A DNA stretch of 64,000 nt from Candidatus Dechloromonas phosphorivorans. GTDB lineage: Bacteria > Pseudomonadota > Gammaproteobacteria > Burkholderiales > Rhodocyclaceae. Positions 20,569 to 30,354 of the stretch are shown here, in pieces (positions within the stretch are counted from its first letter, which is position 1; every line of letters begins with the position of its first letter). Position numbers and translations under genes: made by a program. The notes beneath the pieces were generated by a model. That model saw nothing but the letters and a program-made list of their open reading frames with translations. It ran no database searches and had not been told where the DNA came from. The DNA is taken from NCBI GenBank assembly GCA_016714975.1, contig JADKBR010000023.1, forward strand, positions 1 to 64,000, in the 5' to 3' direction.

Positions 20569-21995
20569 ACGCCCAACCGATTCATTTCAAGCCTTCCCAA
20601 GGCTTCCGCGCCCGCTCCAAAGCGGTCGTCGACAACCCCTTCCTGCGCCAGAGCTTCCGCGGCGCGATGGATTTCCTGATGACCAAGCGCGCCGGCCAGT
20701 TTGCCGATGCGGAGGAACTGGAAAGCCTGCGCACGCTGGGCGAACAGATCCGCCAGTACAGCCTCGGCAAGCTGCCCGAACTGCTGGTGCAACTGGAAGA
20801 GAACCTGACACGCAACGGCATTCGGGTGCATTGGGCCGAAACACCGGATGAGGCCAACGAAATCATCCTCGGCATCTGCCGCCAGCACTCGGCCAAACTG
20901 ATGGTCAAGGGCAAGTCGATGGTCAGTGAGGAAATCGAACTGAACCATGCCGCCGAAGCGGCCGGCATCGGTGCGCTGGAATCGGACATGGGCGAGTACA
21001 TCGTTCAGCTCGCCGGCGAGAAGCCGTCGCACATAATCATGCCGGCCATCCACAAGACCAAGGAAGAGATTGCCAAACTCTTCCATGAGAAGGTGCCGGG
21101 CGTCGATTACACCGACAATGTAGACGAATTGATCCAGATAGGCCGCAAAGTGCTGCGCGAGAAATTCCTTGTCGCCGACATCGGCCTCTCAGGTGTCAAT
21201 TTCGCCATCGCCGAAACCGGCACGCTCTGTCTCGTCGAGAACGAAGGCAACGGCCGGATGAGCACCACCGCGCCGCCGGTCCATATCGCGATCACCGGCA
21301 TCGAGAAGATCGTCGAGAAGCTCGAACACGTTCCGCCATTGCTCTCGCTGCTCACCCGATCGGCGACTGGCCAGAACATCTCGACCTACTTCAACATGAT
21401 CTCCGGGCCGCGCAAGCCAAACGAGAAGGACGGCCCGCACGAAGTACACCTGGTTCTGCTCGACAACGGTCGCAGCCAGGCCTACGCCGACGAACAACTG
21501 CGCAAGACGCTGCAATGCATCCGCTGCGGCGCCTGCATGAACCACTGCCCGGTCTATACACGCATCGGCGGCCACGCCTACGGCACGACCTACCCCGGCC
21601 CGATCGGCAAGATCATCTCGCCGCACATGCTGGGACTGGAAGCGACGGCGACGATGGCCACCGCTTCGACGCTGTGTGGCGCCTGCGGCGAGGTCTGTCC
21701 AGTGAAGATCCCGATACCGGACCTGCTGGTACGCCTGCGCGAAGAGTCGTTCAGCCCGCCCCACGCCAATCCGGCGATGCGCGGGCAAGGGGCTGGCTAC
21801 AGCCGGCTGATGACCGCAGTCTGGCGCGGCTGGGCCGCGGTCTACCGCTCACCGTCGCTGTATCGGCTCGCGACCTGGCTGGGGAGCCGGTTTGGCTGGT
21901 TGATGCCGTCGAATCAAGGGCCATGGACATCGGTGCGGGTGCCTTTGAGGCCGGCGCCCAAGCGCTTGCGGGATCTGCTGAAGGACCGCGCCTGA
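20565..21995 (+). CDS. lutB: L-lactate oxidation protein LutB/LldF (Fe-S)
   Basis: A 476-residue LutB. The N-terminal LUD domain (MVKGKSMVSEEIELN, AETGTLCLVENEGNGRMST, ITGIEKIVEKLEH) is followed by two 4Fe-4S clusters in CIRCGACMNHCPVY and CGACGEVCPVKIPIP near residues 320-390, then a C-terminal LutB region. Together with LutA and LutC it transfers electrons from L-lactate, presumably to quinones, at the cytoplasmic face. It is coupled to lutC by an ATGA overlap and followed after 100 bases by pyruvate carboxylase. Confidence 0.94.
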   Translation: MNAQPIHFKPSQGFRARSKAVVDNPFLRQSFRGAMDFLMTKRAGQFADAEELESLRTLGEQIRQYSLGKLPELLVQLEENLTRNGIRVHWAETPDEANEIILGICRQHSAKLMVKGKSMVSEEIELNHAAEAAGIGALESDMGEYIVQLAGEKPSHIIMPAIHKTKEEIAKLFHEKVPGVDYTDNVDELIQIGRKVLREKFLVADIGLSGVNFAIAETGTLCLVENEGNGRMSTTAPPVHIAITGIEKIVEKLEHVPPLLSLLTRSATGQNISTYFNMISGPRKPNEKDGPHEVHLVLLDNGRSQAYADEQLRKTLQCIRCGACMNHCPVYTRIGGHAYGTTYPGPIGKIISPHMLGLEATATMATASTLCGACGEVCPVKIPIPDLLVRLREESFSPPHANPAMRGQGAGYSRLMTAVWRGWAAVYRSPSLYRLATWLGSRFGWLMPSNQGPWTSVRVPLRPAPKRLRDLLKDRA

Positions 21996-22095
21996 TGCGT
22001 TTTCCTTCGCACACGACAGCGGGTTCCGTGCTTGCTGCGAAAAATGGTGGCAATTCGATTTACGCCGCCCAACCAAACAACATCGGAGCACCTTC

Positions 22096-25000
22096 GTGAA
22101 AACCATCCACCGAATCCTGATCGCCAACCGCAGCGAAATCGCCATCCGCGTCATGCGCGCAGCCAGCGAACTCGGAATCCGTACCGTAGCCATCTACTCC
22201 AATGAGGACAGGTTCGCCCTGCACCGCTTCAAGGCCGACGAAAGCTATCTGGTCGGCGACGGCAAGAAGCCGGTCGGCGCCTATCTCGATATTGCCGACA
22301 TCATTCGCGTCGCCAAGTTGGCCAGGGTCGACGCCATTCACCCGGGCTACGGATTTCTTGCCGAGAATCCGGACTTTGCCGATGCCTGCGCTGCAGCCGG
22401 CATCATCTTCATCGGCCCGCAATCGAGCGTCATGCGCGAGCTGGGCAACAAGGTGGCGGCACGGGCGCTGGCCGAGCGCGTTCAGGTGCCGGTCGTTCCC
22501 GCCACCCAGGCCTTGCCCCGGGATAGCGACGAGTGTCTCGCCCTCGCTGCGGATATCGGCTACCCGCTGATGCTCAAGGCGAGCTGGGGCGGCGGCGGGC
22601 GCGGCATGCGGGCGATCAACCAGGCGGAAGAACTCGCCCCGGCGATCGACCTGGCGCGGCGCGAAGCCGCATCGGCTTTCGGCAACGACGAGCTCTATCT
22701 GGAAAAAATGGTGGTTCGCGCCCGCCACGTAGAAGTTCAGGTCATGGGCGATCAGCACGGTCAACTGGTGCACCTGTTCGAGCGCGACTGTTCGGTCCAG
22801 CGCCGTAACCAGAAGGTGGTCGAACGCGCGCCTGCCCCCTTTCTGAGCGAAGCCCAACGCCAAAGCCTGTGCCAGTCCGCCCTCAAGCTGGCGCGCGGCG
22901 TCAATTACACCCATGCCGGCACCGTCGAGTTCCTGATGGACGTCGACTCCGGCGAGTTCTATTTCATCGAGGTCAATCCGCGCATCCAGGTCGAACACAC
23001 GGTCACCGAGGAAGTCACCGGCCTCGACATCGTCAAGGCGCAGATCCGTATCAGCGAAGGCGCCCGCATCGGCGTCGACGACTACCTGCCGGCCCAGGAC
23101 AGGATCCGGCTGTCGGGTCACGCCCTGCAATGCCGGGTGACCACCGAGGATCCGGAAAAGGCGTTCAGCCCCGACTATGGCAGGCTGACCGCCTACCGCA
23201 GCGCGTCGGGCGCCGGGATCCGCCTGGATGCTGGCACGGCCTATGCCGGCGCGATTATCACACCCTACTACGATTCCCTGCTGGTCAAGGTCACCGCCAA
23301 GGGGCACGACCCCGAGGAAGCGATCCGCCGGATGGGCCGTGCCCTGAGCGAATTCCGCATTCGCGGTGTATCCAGCAACCTGGCCTTCCTGGAAAACGTC
23401 ATTACCCATCCGTTGTTCAAGAGCGGCGAGTGCACTACCCGCTTCATCGACAACACACCCGAGTTGTTCACCTTCAGGCCCCGGCGTGACCGTGCCACGC
23501 GCCTGCTCAAGTTCGTCGGCAATGTGCTGGTCAACGGCAATCCGGAAATGAAGGGCCGCCACAAACCCGCCCTGCCGCTGCCGCAACCGCTGCTGCCGCG
23601 CATCGATCCGGCAGCAGCCTTGCCCAAAGGTAGCCGCGACCGCCTTCTTGAGCTCGGCCCGGAGAAATTCGCCCAGTGGATGCGTAGCGAGAAGCGCGTC
23701 CTGCTCACCGACACCACCATGCGCGACGCCCACCAGTCGCTGTTCGCCACCCGCATGCGGACGACGGACATGATCGCCGTCGCGCCGCACTATGCCCATC
23801 TGCTACCCGATCTGCTCTCGCTCGAATGCTGGGGCGGCGCCACCTTCGACGTCGCCATGCGCTTCCTCAAGGAAGATCCGTGGGAGCGTCTGGGTAAACT
23901 GCGCGAAGCGGCGCCCAACGTGCTCCTCCAGATGCTGCTGCGGGCTTCCAACGCGGTCGGCTACACCAACTACCCGGACAATGTGGTGCGCTATTTCGTC
24001 GCGCAGGCGGCGAAGAACGGCATGGACATCTTCCGGGTCTTCGATTCGCTGAACTGGGTCGACAACATGCGGGTCGCCATGGACGCGGTGATCGAATCGG
24101 GCGCCATCTGCGAGGCGGCGATCTGCTATACCGGCAACCTGCTCGATCCGGCTCGCCCGAAGTATGACCTCAAGTATTACGTCGCCATGGCCCGCCAACT
24201 GGAAAAAGCCGGCGCCCACATCATCGGCATCAAGGATATGGCCGGTGTCTGCCGCCCCGCGGCGGCCAGCATGTTGGTCAAGGCCATCCGCGAGGAAGTC
24301 GGCCTGCCTGTCCATTTTCATACCCACGACACCAGCGGCGGCTCCGTCGCCTCGGTGCTGGCCGCCGTCGAAGCCGGTGTCGACGCGGTGGATGGAGCCA
24401 TGGATTCGATGAGCGGGCTGACCTCGCAACCCAGCCTGGGTGCCATCGTCGCCGCGCTTGAACACGGTGAACGGGATTCCGGGCTGACTTGCGCCCGCAT
24501 CGCCCCATTTGCCCGTTACTGGGAGGGCGTCCGCCAGTTCTACGCACCGTTCGAGGCCGACATCCGCTCTGGCACTTCCGATGTCTATCGCCACGAAATG
24601 CCCGGCGGGCAATACACCAATTTGCGCGAACAGGCCCGCGCGATGGGCCTGGATCATCGCTGGAACGAGGTCGCCCAGGCCTACGCTGACGCCAACGGGT
24701 TGTTCGGAGACATCGTCAAGGTCACCCCGTCGTCCAAGGTCGTGGGTGATCTGGCGCTGTTCATGGTCGCCAACGATCTCGGCCCCGCCGATGTGGAAAA
24801 CCCGGAGCGCGAAATTTCCTTCCCGGAATCGGTGGTGTCGATGATGAAGGGCGAACTCGGGTATCCGGCGGACGGTTTCCCGCCGGCCTTGCAAGCCAGG
24901 ATCCTGAGAGGCCAGGAACCGATTGTCGGCCGCGCCGCCGCCCATCTACCGGAGGCCGACCTGGAGGCGGAACGGGCCAGGGCGGAGAAGGCCATCGGCC

Positions 25001-25539
25001 GTCAGGTCAATGACAACGATCTGGCATCCTATCTGATGTACCCCAAGGTATTCGCCGAATACGCCGAGCACCACCGCCAGTACGGCGACGTTTCGGCACT
25101 GCCGACGCCGGCCTTCTTCTACGGCATGAGCGAAAAGGACGAGATGGCGGTCGATATCGACAAGGGCAAGACCTTGATCGTGCGCCTGACCGGCCAGACC
25201 GACATCAAGGAAGACGGCGAGGTGCGGCTCTACTTCGAATTGAACGGCCTGCCGCGCCCCATGCGCATCGCCCGCAGCGGACAGGAAGCGATCCGCAAGA
25301 CCCATCCCAAGGCCGATAGCGGCAACCCGGACCATATCGCCGCACCGATGCCGGGCGCCATCGCGACGGTTTCGGTCAAGCCGGGCCAGAAGGTCAGCCG
25401 GGGCAGCCCCCTGGTTTCCATCGAAGCGATGAAGATGGAAACGTCGATCACGGCCGAACGCAACGCCACTGTCGCCAGGGTGCTGGTCGCGCCGGGGGAT
25501 CGCGTCGCCGCCAAGGATTTGCTGGTAGTTCTCGGATAA
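22096..25539 (+). CDS. pyc: Pyruvate carboxylase
   Basis: Full-length single-chain enzyme of 1,147 residues that carboxylates pyruvate to oxaloacetate with ATP and bicarbonate. Biotin carboxylase domain: residues 1-450 (ILIANRSEIAIRVMRAA, HPGYGFLAENPDFA, KASWGGGGRGMR, EVNPRIQVEHTVTEE). Carboxyltransferase barrel: about 530-830 (LLTDTTMRDAHQSLFATRMR as TDTTMRDAHQS, VFDSLNWVDNM, GIKDMAGVCRP with the catalytic Lys, HFHTHDTSGG). Then the allosteric/tetramerisation segment and the biotin carrier domain, with biotinyl Lys1113 in EAMKMETS. It sits between lut and dld genes, so its job is probably to replenish oxaloacetate during growth on lactate. Pyruvate carboxylase is not universal in betaproteobacteria, many of which rely on PEP carboxylase. 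Confidence 0.97.
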   Translation: MKTIHRILIANRSEIAIRVMRAASELGIRTVAIYSNEDRFALHRFKADESYLVGDGKKPVGAYLDIADIIRVAKLARVDAIHPGYGFLAENPDFADACAAAGIIFIGPQSSVMRELGNKVAARALAERVQVPVVPATQALPRDSDECLALAADIGYPLMLKASWGGGGRGMRAINQAEELAPAIDLARREAASAFGNDELYLEKMVVRARHVEVQVMGDQHGQLVHLFERDCSVQRRNQKVVERAPAPFLSEAQRQSLCQSALKLARGVNYTHAGTVEFLMDVDSGEFYFIEVNPRIQVEHTVTEEVTGLDIVKAQIRISEGARIGVDDYLPAQDRIRLSGHALQCRVTTEDPEKAFSPDYGRLTAYRSASGAGIRLDAGTAYAGAIITPYYDSLLVKVTAKGHDPEEAIRRMGRALSEFRIRGVSSNLAFLENVITHPLFKSGECTTRFIDNTPELFTFRPRRDRATRLLKFVGNVLVNGNPEMKGRHKPALPLPQPLLPRIDPAAALPKGSRDRLLELGPEKFAQWMRSEKRVLLTDTTMRDAHQSLFATRMRTTDMIAVAPHYAHLLPDLLSLECWGGATFDVAMRFLKEDPWERLGKLREAAPNVLLQMLLRASNAVGYTNYPDNVVRYFVAQAAKNGMDIFRVFDSLNWVDNMRVAMDAVIESGAICEAAICYTGNLLDPARPKYDLKYYVAMARQLEKAGAHIIGIKDMAGVCRPAAASMLVKAIREEVGLPVHFHTHDTSGGSVASVLAAVEAGVDAVDGAMDSMSGLTSQPSLGAIVAALEHGERDSGLTCARIAPFARYWEGVRQFYAPFEADIRSGTSDVYRHEMPGGQYTNLREQARAMGLDHRWNEVAQAYADANGLFGDIVKVTPSSKVVGDLALFMVANDLGPADVENPEREISFPESVVSMMKGELGYPADGFPPALQARILRGQEPIVGRAAAHLPEADLEAERARAEKAIGRQVNDNDLASYLMYPKVFAEYAEHHRQYGDVSALPTPAFFYGMSEKDEMAVDIDKGKTLIVRLTGQTDIKEDGEVRLYFELNGLPRPMRIARSGQEAIRKTHPKADSGNPDHIAAPMPGAIATVSVKPGQKVSRGSPLVSIEAMKMETSITAERNATVARVLVAPGDRVAAKDLLVVLG

Positions 25540-25554
25540 GGGAGTAACGAAACC

Positions 25555-28326
25555 ATGAGTCAACTCATCCGCACCTTGCGTCAAAAATTGCCCGCAACCC
25601 AGGTCATCACCGATGACCTGCGCCGTCTCGCCTACGGTACCGATGCCAGTTTCTACCGCCTGGTCCCTCAGGTCATCGCCGTCATCGAATCGGAAAATGA
25701 CCTCAAATCGGTGTTGACCGCAGCAAGGCAAAACAATACCCCCGTCACCTTCCGGGCGGCGGGAACCAGCCTTTCCGGTCAGGCGATCAGCGACGGCGTG
25801 CTGGCCCTCATCGGCGAGAGCTTTTCCACCTGCGAAATCAGCGCCGACGCTAGCAAGGTCAGTGTCGGCTGCGGCATGATCGGTGGTGAAGTCAATCGCC
25901 GTCTTGCGCCGCATGGCCGGAAGATCGGCCCCGACCCCGCGTCGATCAACGCCTGCAAGATTGGCGGCATCGCCGCCAACAACGCGTCCGGCATGTGCTG
26001 CGGCACGGCCCAGAACAGCTACCGGACGCTGGCCGGCCTGCGCGTCGTGCTGGCCGACGGCACCCTGCTCGACAGCGAAGATCCGGCCAGCATTGCGACT
26101 TTCAAACAAAGCCACGGTGCGCTGCTCGGCGAACTCGACCGCCTCGGCCGCGACACGCGGAACAATCCGAAACTCGCCGAGCGCATTCGCCACAAGTTCA
26201 AGATCAAGAACACTACCGGCTACAGTCTGAACGCGCTGGTCGATTACGAAGACCCGCTCGACATCCTGGCGCACCTGATGATCGGCTCGGAAGGCACACT
26301 CGGCTTCATCTCGCGCATCACCTATCATACCGTCGTCGAAGACCCGTTCAAGGCCAGCGCGCTGGTTTTCTTTCCGGACATCCGCAGCGCCTGCGAAGCG
26401 GTCATCCGCTTGAAGCCGCAGCCGGTTTCAGCGGTAGAACTGCTCGACCGCCCGGCGCTGCGCTCGGTGCAGGACAAACCTGGCCTGCCGCCGATGATCA
26501 TGACGCTAGGGGCAGACGCTGCCGCGCTTCTCATCGAAGTGCGCTCGGCCACGGTCGACGGATTGAACGGGCACATTTCCGCCGTCCACGCGGCAATGGC
26601 CGGCATCGTTACCGTCGAGCCGTTGCAGTTCTCGACCGACCCGGCGACCTGCGAGATGTACTGGAAGGTGCGCAAGGGTACCTTCCCGTCGGTCGGCGCC
26701 ATGCGCCGGACCGGCACGACGGTGATCATCGAGGATGTTGCCTTTCCGATCGCCGCGCTGGCCGATGCCACGCTGGACCTGCAGACCCTGCTCCGCCAGC
26801 ACGGTTACCATGAGGCGATCATTTTCGGCCATGCGCTGGAAGGCAACCTGCATTTTGTGTTTACGCAGGATTTCGGGGATCAGGCCGAGATCGACCGCTA
26901 CGCCCGTTTCATGGACGACGTCTGCGATCTGGTGGTGACGAAGTACGATGGTTCGCTCAAGGCCGAACACGGCACCGGCCGCAACATGGCGCCGTTCGTC
27001 GAAATGGAATGGGGCAAGGAAGCGGCTGACCTGATGCGCACGATCAAGCGCCTGTTCGACCCCGATACCCTGCTCAACCCCGGCGTCATCCTCAACGACA
27101 ACCCCACCGCCCACCTCGAGAACCTCAAGCCGATGCCGGCCGCCGAGGACATCGTCGACCGCTGCATCGAGTGCGGCTTCTGCGAACCTCTGTGCCCTTC
27201 GCACCGGCTGACGCTCTCGCCGCGCCAGCGCATCGTCAGCGTCCGCGAACTGTCCCGGCGCGCCGCCAGTGGCGAGCCGGCCGGCAGTATCGGCGAGGAT
27301 TACGCCTACATGGGCCTCGACACCTGCGCCGGCTGCGGCCTTTGCTCAACGGCCTGCCCAGTCGGCATCGACACTGGTGACCTGACCCGCCGCCTGCGCG
27401 CGCGCAAAATCGGTAGCGGCGGCAAACGGGTTGGTGAATGGACAGCCAACAACTTCGGCACCGTGGCCAAGGCATCGCGCCTCGGCCTGAGCGCCGGCCA
27501 TCTGGCTTCCGGCATCCTCGGCGACAACTTCCTGGCGCGAATATCCGCCGGCGCGTGGAAGAAGAACATGCCGCACGCCGGCAAGGGCCCCGCCGCGCGC
27601 ACTACCGATGGCGACCCGGTCGTCTATTTCCCGGCCTGCGGCGGCCGCATCTTCGGGCCGAGCGACGCCGGCGAACCCCAGCTTGGCGACGTGATCATGA
27701 CCTTGCTCACCCGTGCAGGTTACGCGCCACGGCTGCCCAAAGGCTTCGACCAGATGTGCTGCGGCCAGATGTTGGCCAGCAAGGGCCTGCCCGACGAGGC
27801 CGACAGCATGTCCGGGGCGTTGGAAGCGGCGCTGACGGAAGCTTCGGAAGGTGGTCGCTACCCGGTGATCATGGACGCCAGTGCCTGTTCTGGCCGCATG
27901 CAGAAGTATCTGGCTGGCCGCCTCAGGCTCTACGACTTCCATGAATTTGCCGCCGATGCCCTGCTGCCGCGCCTGATGGTCACCAAACAGGCCGGACCGG
28001 TGGCCCTGCACGTCAATTGCAGCGTCCGCAGGACCGGCTCGGATGCCAAACTGAAGACAGTTCTGGCCGCCTGCGTCGACCAGATCATCGAACCTGCTGG
28101 CGTCACCTGCTGCGGCTTTGCCGGCGATCGCGGCTTTGTCGTGCCGGAACTCAACCGGCATGCCCTGCGCAACATCCACGACGAACTGCCGGCCAATTGC
28201 GCCTGCGGTGTGTCGACCAACCGCACCTGCGAGATCGGCCTTACGGCGGAAACCGGGCGCACTTTTCGATCGATTGCCTACCTGCTCGAGGAATGCAGTC
28301 GCAAGGAGAACGCCATGACCTGTTAG
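25555..28326 (+). CDS. FAD/Fe-S oxidoreductase, D-lactate dehydrogenase-like (Dld-II)
   Basis: A 923-residue fusion. Residues 1-270 form the PCMH-type FAD domain (VTFRAAGTSLSGQAISDG, GGIAANNASGMCCG, MIGSEGTLGFISRI). Residues 270-520 form the FAD-oxidase C-terminal domain (GHALEGNLHFVF, KAEHGTGRNMAPFVE). Then two 4Fe-4S motifs (RCIECGFCEPLCPSHRLT, CAGCGLCSTACPVGI) and two CCG domains (FDQMCCGQMLASKG, VTCCGFAGDRGF). This architecture matches the quinone-linked D-lactate dehydrogenases partnered with LldEFG in Shewanella; related proteins (YdiJ) act on D-2-hydroxyglutarate. Context with lactate permease and lut genes favours D-lactate. It follows pyc by 15 bases with GGGAG as Shine-Dalgarno. Confidence 0.9.
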   Translation: MSQLIRTLRQKLPATQVITDDLRRLAYGTDASFYRLVPQVIAVIESENDLKSVLTAARQNNTPVTFRAAGTSLSGQAISDGVLALIGESFSTCEISADASKVSVGCGMIGGEVNRRLAPHGRKIGPDPASINACKIGGIAANNASGMCCGTAQNSYRTLAGLRVVLADGTLLDSEDPASIATFKQSHGALLGELDRLGRDTRNNPKLAERIRHKFKIKNTTGYSLNALVDYEDPLDILAHLMIGSEGTLGFISRITYHTVVEDPFKASALVFFPDIRSACEAVIRLKPQPVSAVELLDRPALRSVQDKPGLPPMIMTLGADAAALLIEVRSATVDGLNGHISAVHAAMAGIVTVEPLQFSTDPATCEMYWKVRKGTFPSVGAMRRTGTTVIIEDVAFPIAALADATLDLQTLLRQHGYHEAIIFGHALEGNLHFVFTQDFGDQAEIDRYARFMDDVCDLVVTKYDGSLKAEHGTGRNMAPFVEMEWGKEAADLMRTIKRLFDPDTLLNPGVILNDNPTAHLENLKPMPAAEDIVDRCIECGFCEPLCPSHRLTLSPRQRIVSVRELSRRAASGEPAGSIGEDYAYMGLDTCAGCGLCSTACPVGIDTGDLTRRLRARKIGSGGKRVGEWTANNFGTVAKASRLGLSAGHLASGILGDNFLARISAGAWKKNMPHAGKGPAARTTDGDPVVYFPACGGRIFGPSDAGEPQLGDVIMTLLTRAGYAPRLPKGFDQMCCGQMLASKGLPDEADSMSGALEAALTEASEGGRYPVIMDASACSGRMQKYLAGRLRLYDFHEFAADALLPRLMVTKQAGPVALHVNCSVRRTGSDAKLKTVLAACVDQIIEPAGVTCCGFAGDRGFVVPELNRHALRNIHDELPANCACGVSTNRTCEIGLTAETGRTFRSIAYLLEECSRKENAMTC

Positions 28327-28407
28327 AGGGGTGAGAGACTGGGTGGCAGGGGTGGTTAATCTGATATCGGGCAAATGAACTCTGCCCGCAAGACAAGGAG
28401 CAAGAAG

Positions 28408-30231
28408 ATGACATGGCAAATGAATGTTGATCCACTGGGAAATATAGGGTTGTCCGCGCTGGTCGCAGCAATACCGATCCTCTTTCTTTTCTGGGCGCTT
28501 GCCATCAAGCGAATGAAAGGCCATTTTGCAGCAATGGGCGGCACCGGACTCGCTGTTCTCATCGCAGTCCTTGTCTTTAAGATGCCGGTGGATCTGGCCG
28601 CGCTGGCCACTTTGTACGGTGGCGCCTTCGGCCTGTTTCCGGTGTGCTGGATCGTCATCACGGCACTCTTCATTTACAACATGTCGGTCAAGACAGGGCA
28701 ATTCGAAGTCATCAAGAATTCGCTGGCTTCGATTTCCGATGACCGCCGTTTGCAGGCACTGCTGATCGCGTTTTCCTTCGGCGCATTCATCGAAGGAGCG
28801 GCCGGCTTCGGCACTCCGGTTGCGATTACGGCGGCCATGCTGGCGGGCCTGGGCTTCAACCCGCTCTATGCTGCGGGTATCTGTCTGCTGGCCAATACGG
28901 CACCGGTGGCCTGGGGCGCCATCGGCATTCCCATCGTGGTGGGCGGGCAAGTCTCCGGCATTCCTGACTTCGCCCTCAGCCAGATGGTCGGCCGGACGCT
29001 GCCGATTGTCAGCATTTTCATCCCGCTCTATCTGGTCGTCCTCATGGCAGGCTGGAAAAAAGGTCTGGAAGTATGGCCGGCCTGCCTGGTCAGCGGCGGC
29101 TCCTTCGCCATCGCCCAGTTCTTTTCTGCCAATTCGCCACTAACCGCACCACTGCTGCCCGACCTCGTTGCCTCGATTACATCGATCATCTGCACGGTTG
29201 CCTTCCTCAAGATCTGGCATCCGAAAGAAAGCTGGCATTTCCCGGACGAACCCAAGAGCGAGGGAAAGGCAGCACTGAGGTTCACCGGCGGTCAGATTTT
29301 CCGGGCCTGGGCACCGTTCATCATCCTTTCCCTGTTCGTCTGCGCCTGGGGAATCAAGCCGGTCAATCAGGCGCTCAACCAGATGACCAAACTGGTGTTC
29401 GACTACGCCATCCCGATTGGCGGCCTCGACAAGATGGTCATCGACCAGGCCGGCAAAGCCAAGCCTGCAGTCTATAACTTCAATGTCCTGAGCGCCGCCG
29501 GCACTGCAATTCTCTTTGCCTGGATGTTCTCTGTCGTCGTCATGGGTGCCACCGTGAAGACGGCGATTGGCGTCGCCGGTGATACCCTGAAGACGCTCAA
29601 GTGGCCCATCGTGACCATTGCCACCATCCTCGGCTTCGCCTACATCATGAACTTCTCCGGCATGGCGATCGCCCTGGGCTACGCTGTGGCGACAACGGGT
29701 GTCGCCTTCCCCTTCTTTGCCGCCATTCTCGGCTGGCTGGGCGTGTTCATGACCGGTTCCGACACCTCGACCAACGCATTGTTCGGCAAGTTGCAGGCGG
29801 TGACTGCCGAGAAACTCGGTATCGACCCGGTGATCGCGCTGTCGGCCAATACCAGCGGCGGCGTTTGCGGCAAGATGATCTCTCCGCAGTCCATTTCCGT
29901 GGCCACCGGTGCCACAGGCATGGTCGGTCGCGAATCGGAAATCTTCCGGTTCACCTTCAAGCACTCGATCTTCCTGGCCGTCATCGTCGGTATCCTTCAC
30001 CTCCTGTGGGCTTATGTCTTCCCCGGAGTCGTACCGAGTTACGTCAAGCCCGTCGCTGCCGCAGCTGCTGCAGTGTCCGGCGCCGCCGCGCAGATCGTGG
30101 TCAATCCGGACGGTTTGATGTGGTTGGGAATCTTCGTCGGCATCATCGCTTTCGTTACTTTCCTGTCTCGTGTGCTGGGTGCCAATCTCCTTGCTCCTGC
30201 TGAAGGAAAGGATGAAGTTCATTTCCATTGA
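28408..30231 (+). CDS. lldP: L-lactate permease
   Basis: A LctP/LldP-family proton-lactate symporter of about 607 residues with some 13 hydrophobic segments. Conserved blocks include GAFIEGAAGFGTPVAITAA (as IEGAAGFGTPVAI), NTAPVAWGAIGIP, FMTGSDTSTNALFG and NTSGGVCGKMISPQS. The ATG at 28408 has AAGGAG nine bases upstream; an earlier in-frame ATG at 28375 adds a Lys/Arg-rich leader without a ribosome site. It imports D- or L-lactate for the oxidases encoded just upstream and closes the operon. Confidence 0.95.
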   Translation: MTWQMNVDPLGNIGLSALVAAIPILFLFWALAIKRMKGHFAAMGGTGLAVLIAVLVFKMPVDLAALATLYGGAFGLFPVCWIVITALFIYNMSVKTGQFEVIKNSLASISDDRRLQALLIAFSFGAFIEGAAGFGTPVAITAAMLAGLGFNPLYAAGICLLANTAPVAWGAIGIPIVVGGQVSGIPDFALSQMVGRTLPIVSIFIPLYLVVLMAGWKKGLEVWPACLVSGGSFAIAQFFSANSPLTAPLLPDLVASITSIICTVAFLKIWHPKESWHFPDEPKSEGKAALRFTGGQIFRAWAPFIILSLFVCAWGIKPVNQALNQMTKLVFDYAIPIGGLDKMVIDQAGKAKPAVYNFNVLSAAGTAILFAWMFSVVVMGATVKTAIGVAGDTLKTLKWPIVTIATILGFAYIMNFSGMAIALGYAVATTGVAFPFFAAILGWLGVFMTGSDTSTNALFGKLQAVTAEKLGIDPVIALSANTSGGVCGKMISPQSISVATGATGMVGRESEIFRFTFKHSIFLAVIVGILHLLWAYVFPGVVPSYVKPVAAAAAAVSGAAAQIVVNPDGLMWLGIFVGIIAFVTFLSRVLGANLLAPAEGKDEVHFH

Positions 30232-30268
30232 GCGTCTGGTTGTTGGTTCGAATTCGCAGTGCCATACC

Positions 30269-30287
30269 GGGGGGGCCGTGCCCCCCC
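30269..30287. repeat. G-run/C-run hairpin between lldP and ppsR
   Basis: Seven G and then nine C flank a short centre and can fold into an 8-bp GC stem (GGGGGGGC / GCCCCCCC). No T run follows, so a classic terminator is unlikely. Homopolymer lengths here deserve checking. Confidence 0.45.
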
Positions 30288-30354
30288 CCGCGGCATTTGT
30301 CCGTCGATCAACGGCATCGCCTCAGGATGACGCAACAGCGGGTAAAATTGCCGG

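Noticed and set aside
30269..30287. Intrinsic terminator between lldP and ppsR
   Set aside because: A strong GC stem is possible but there is no T run after it; listed only as a hairpin/homopolymer feature.
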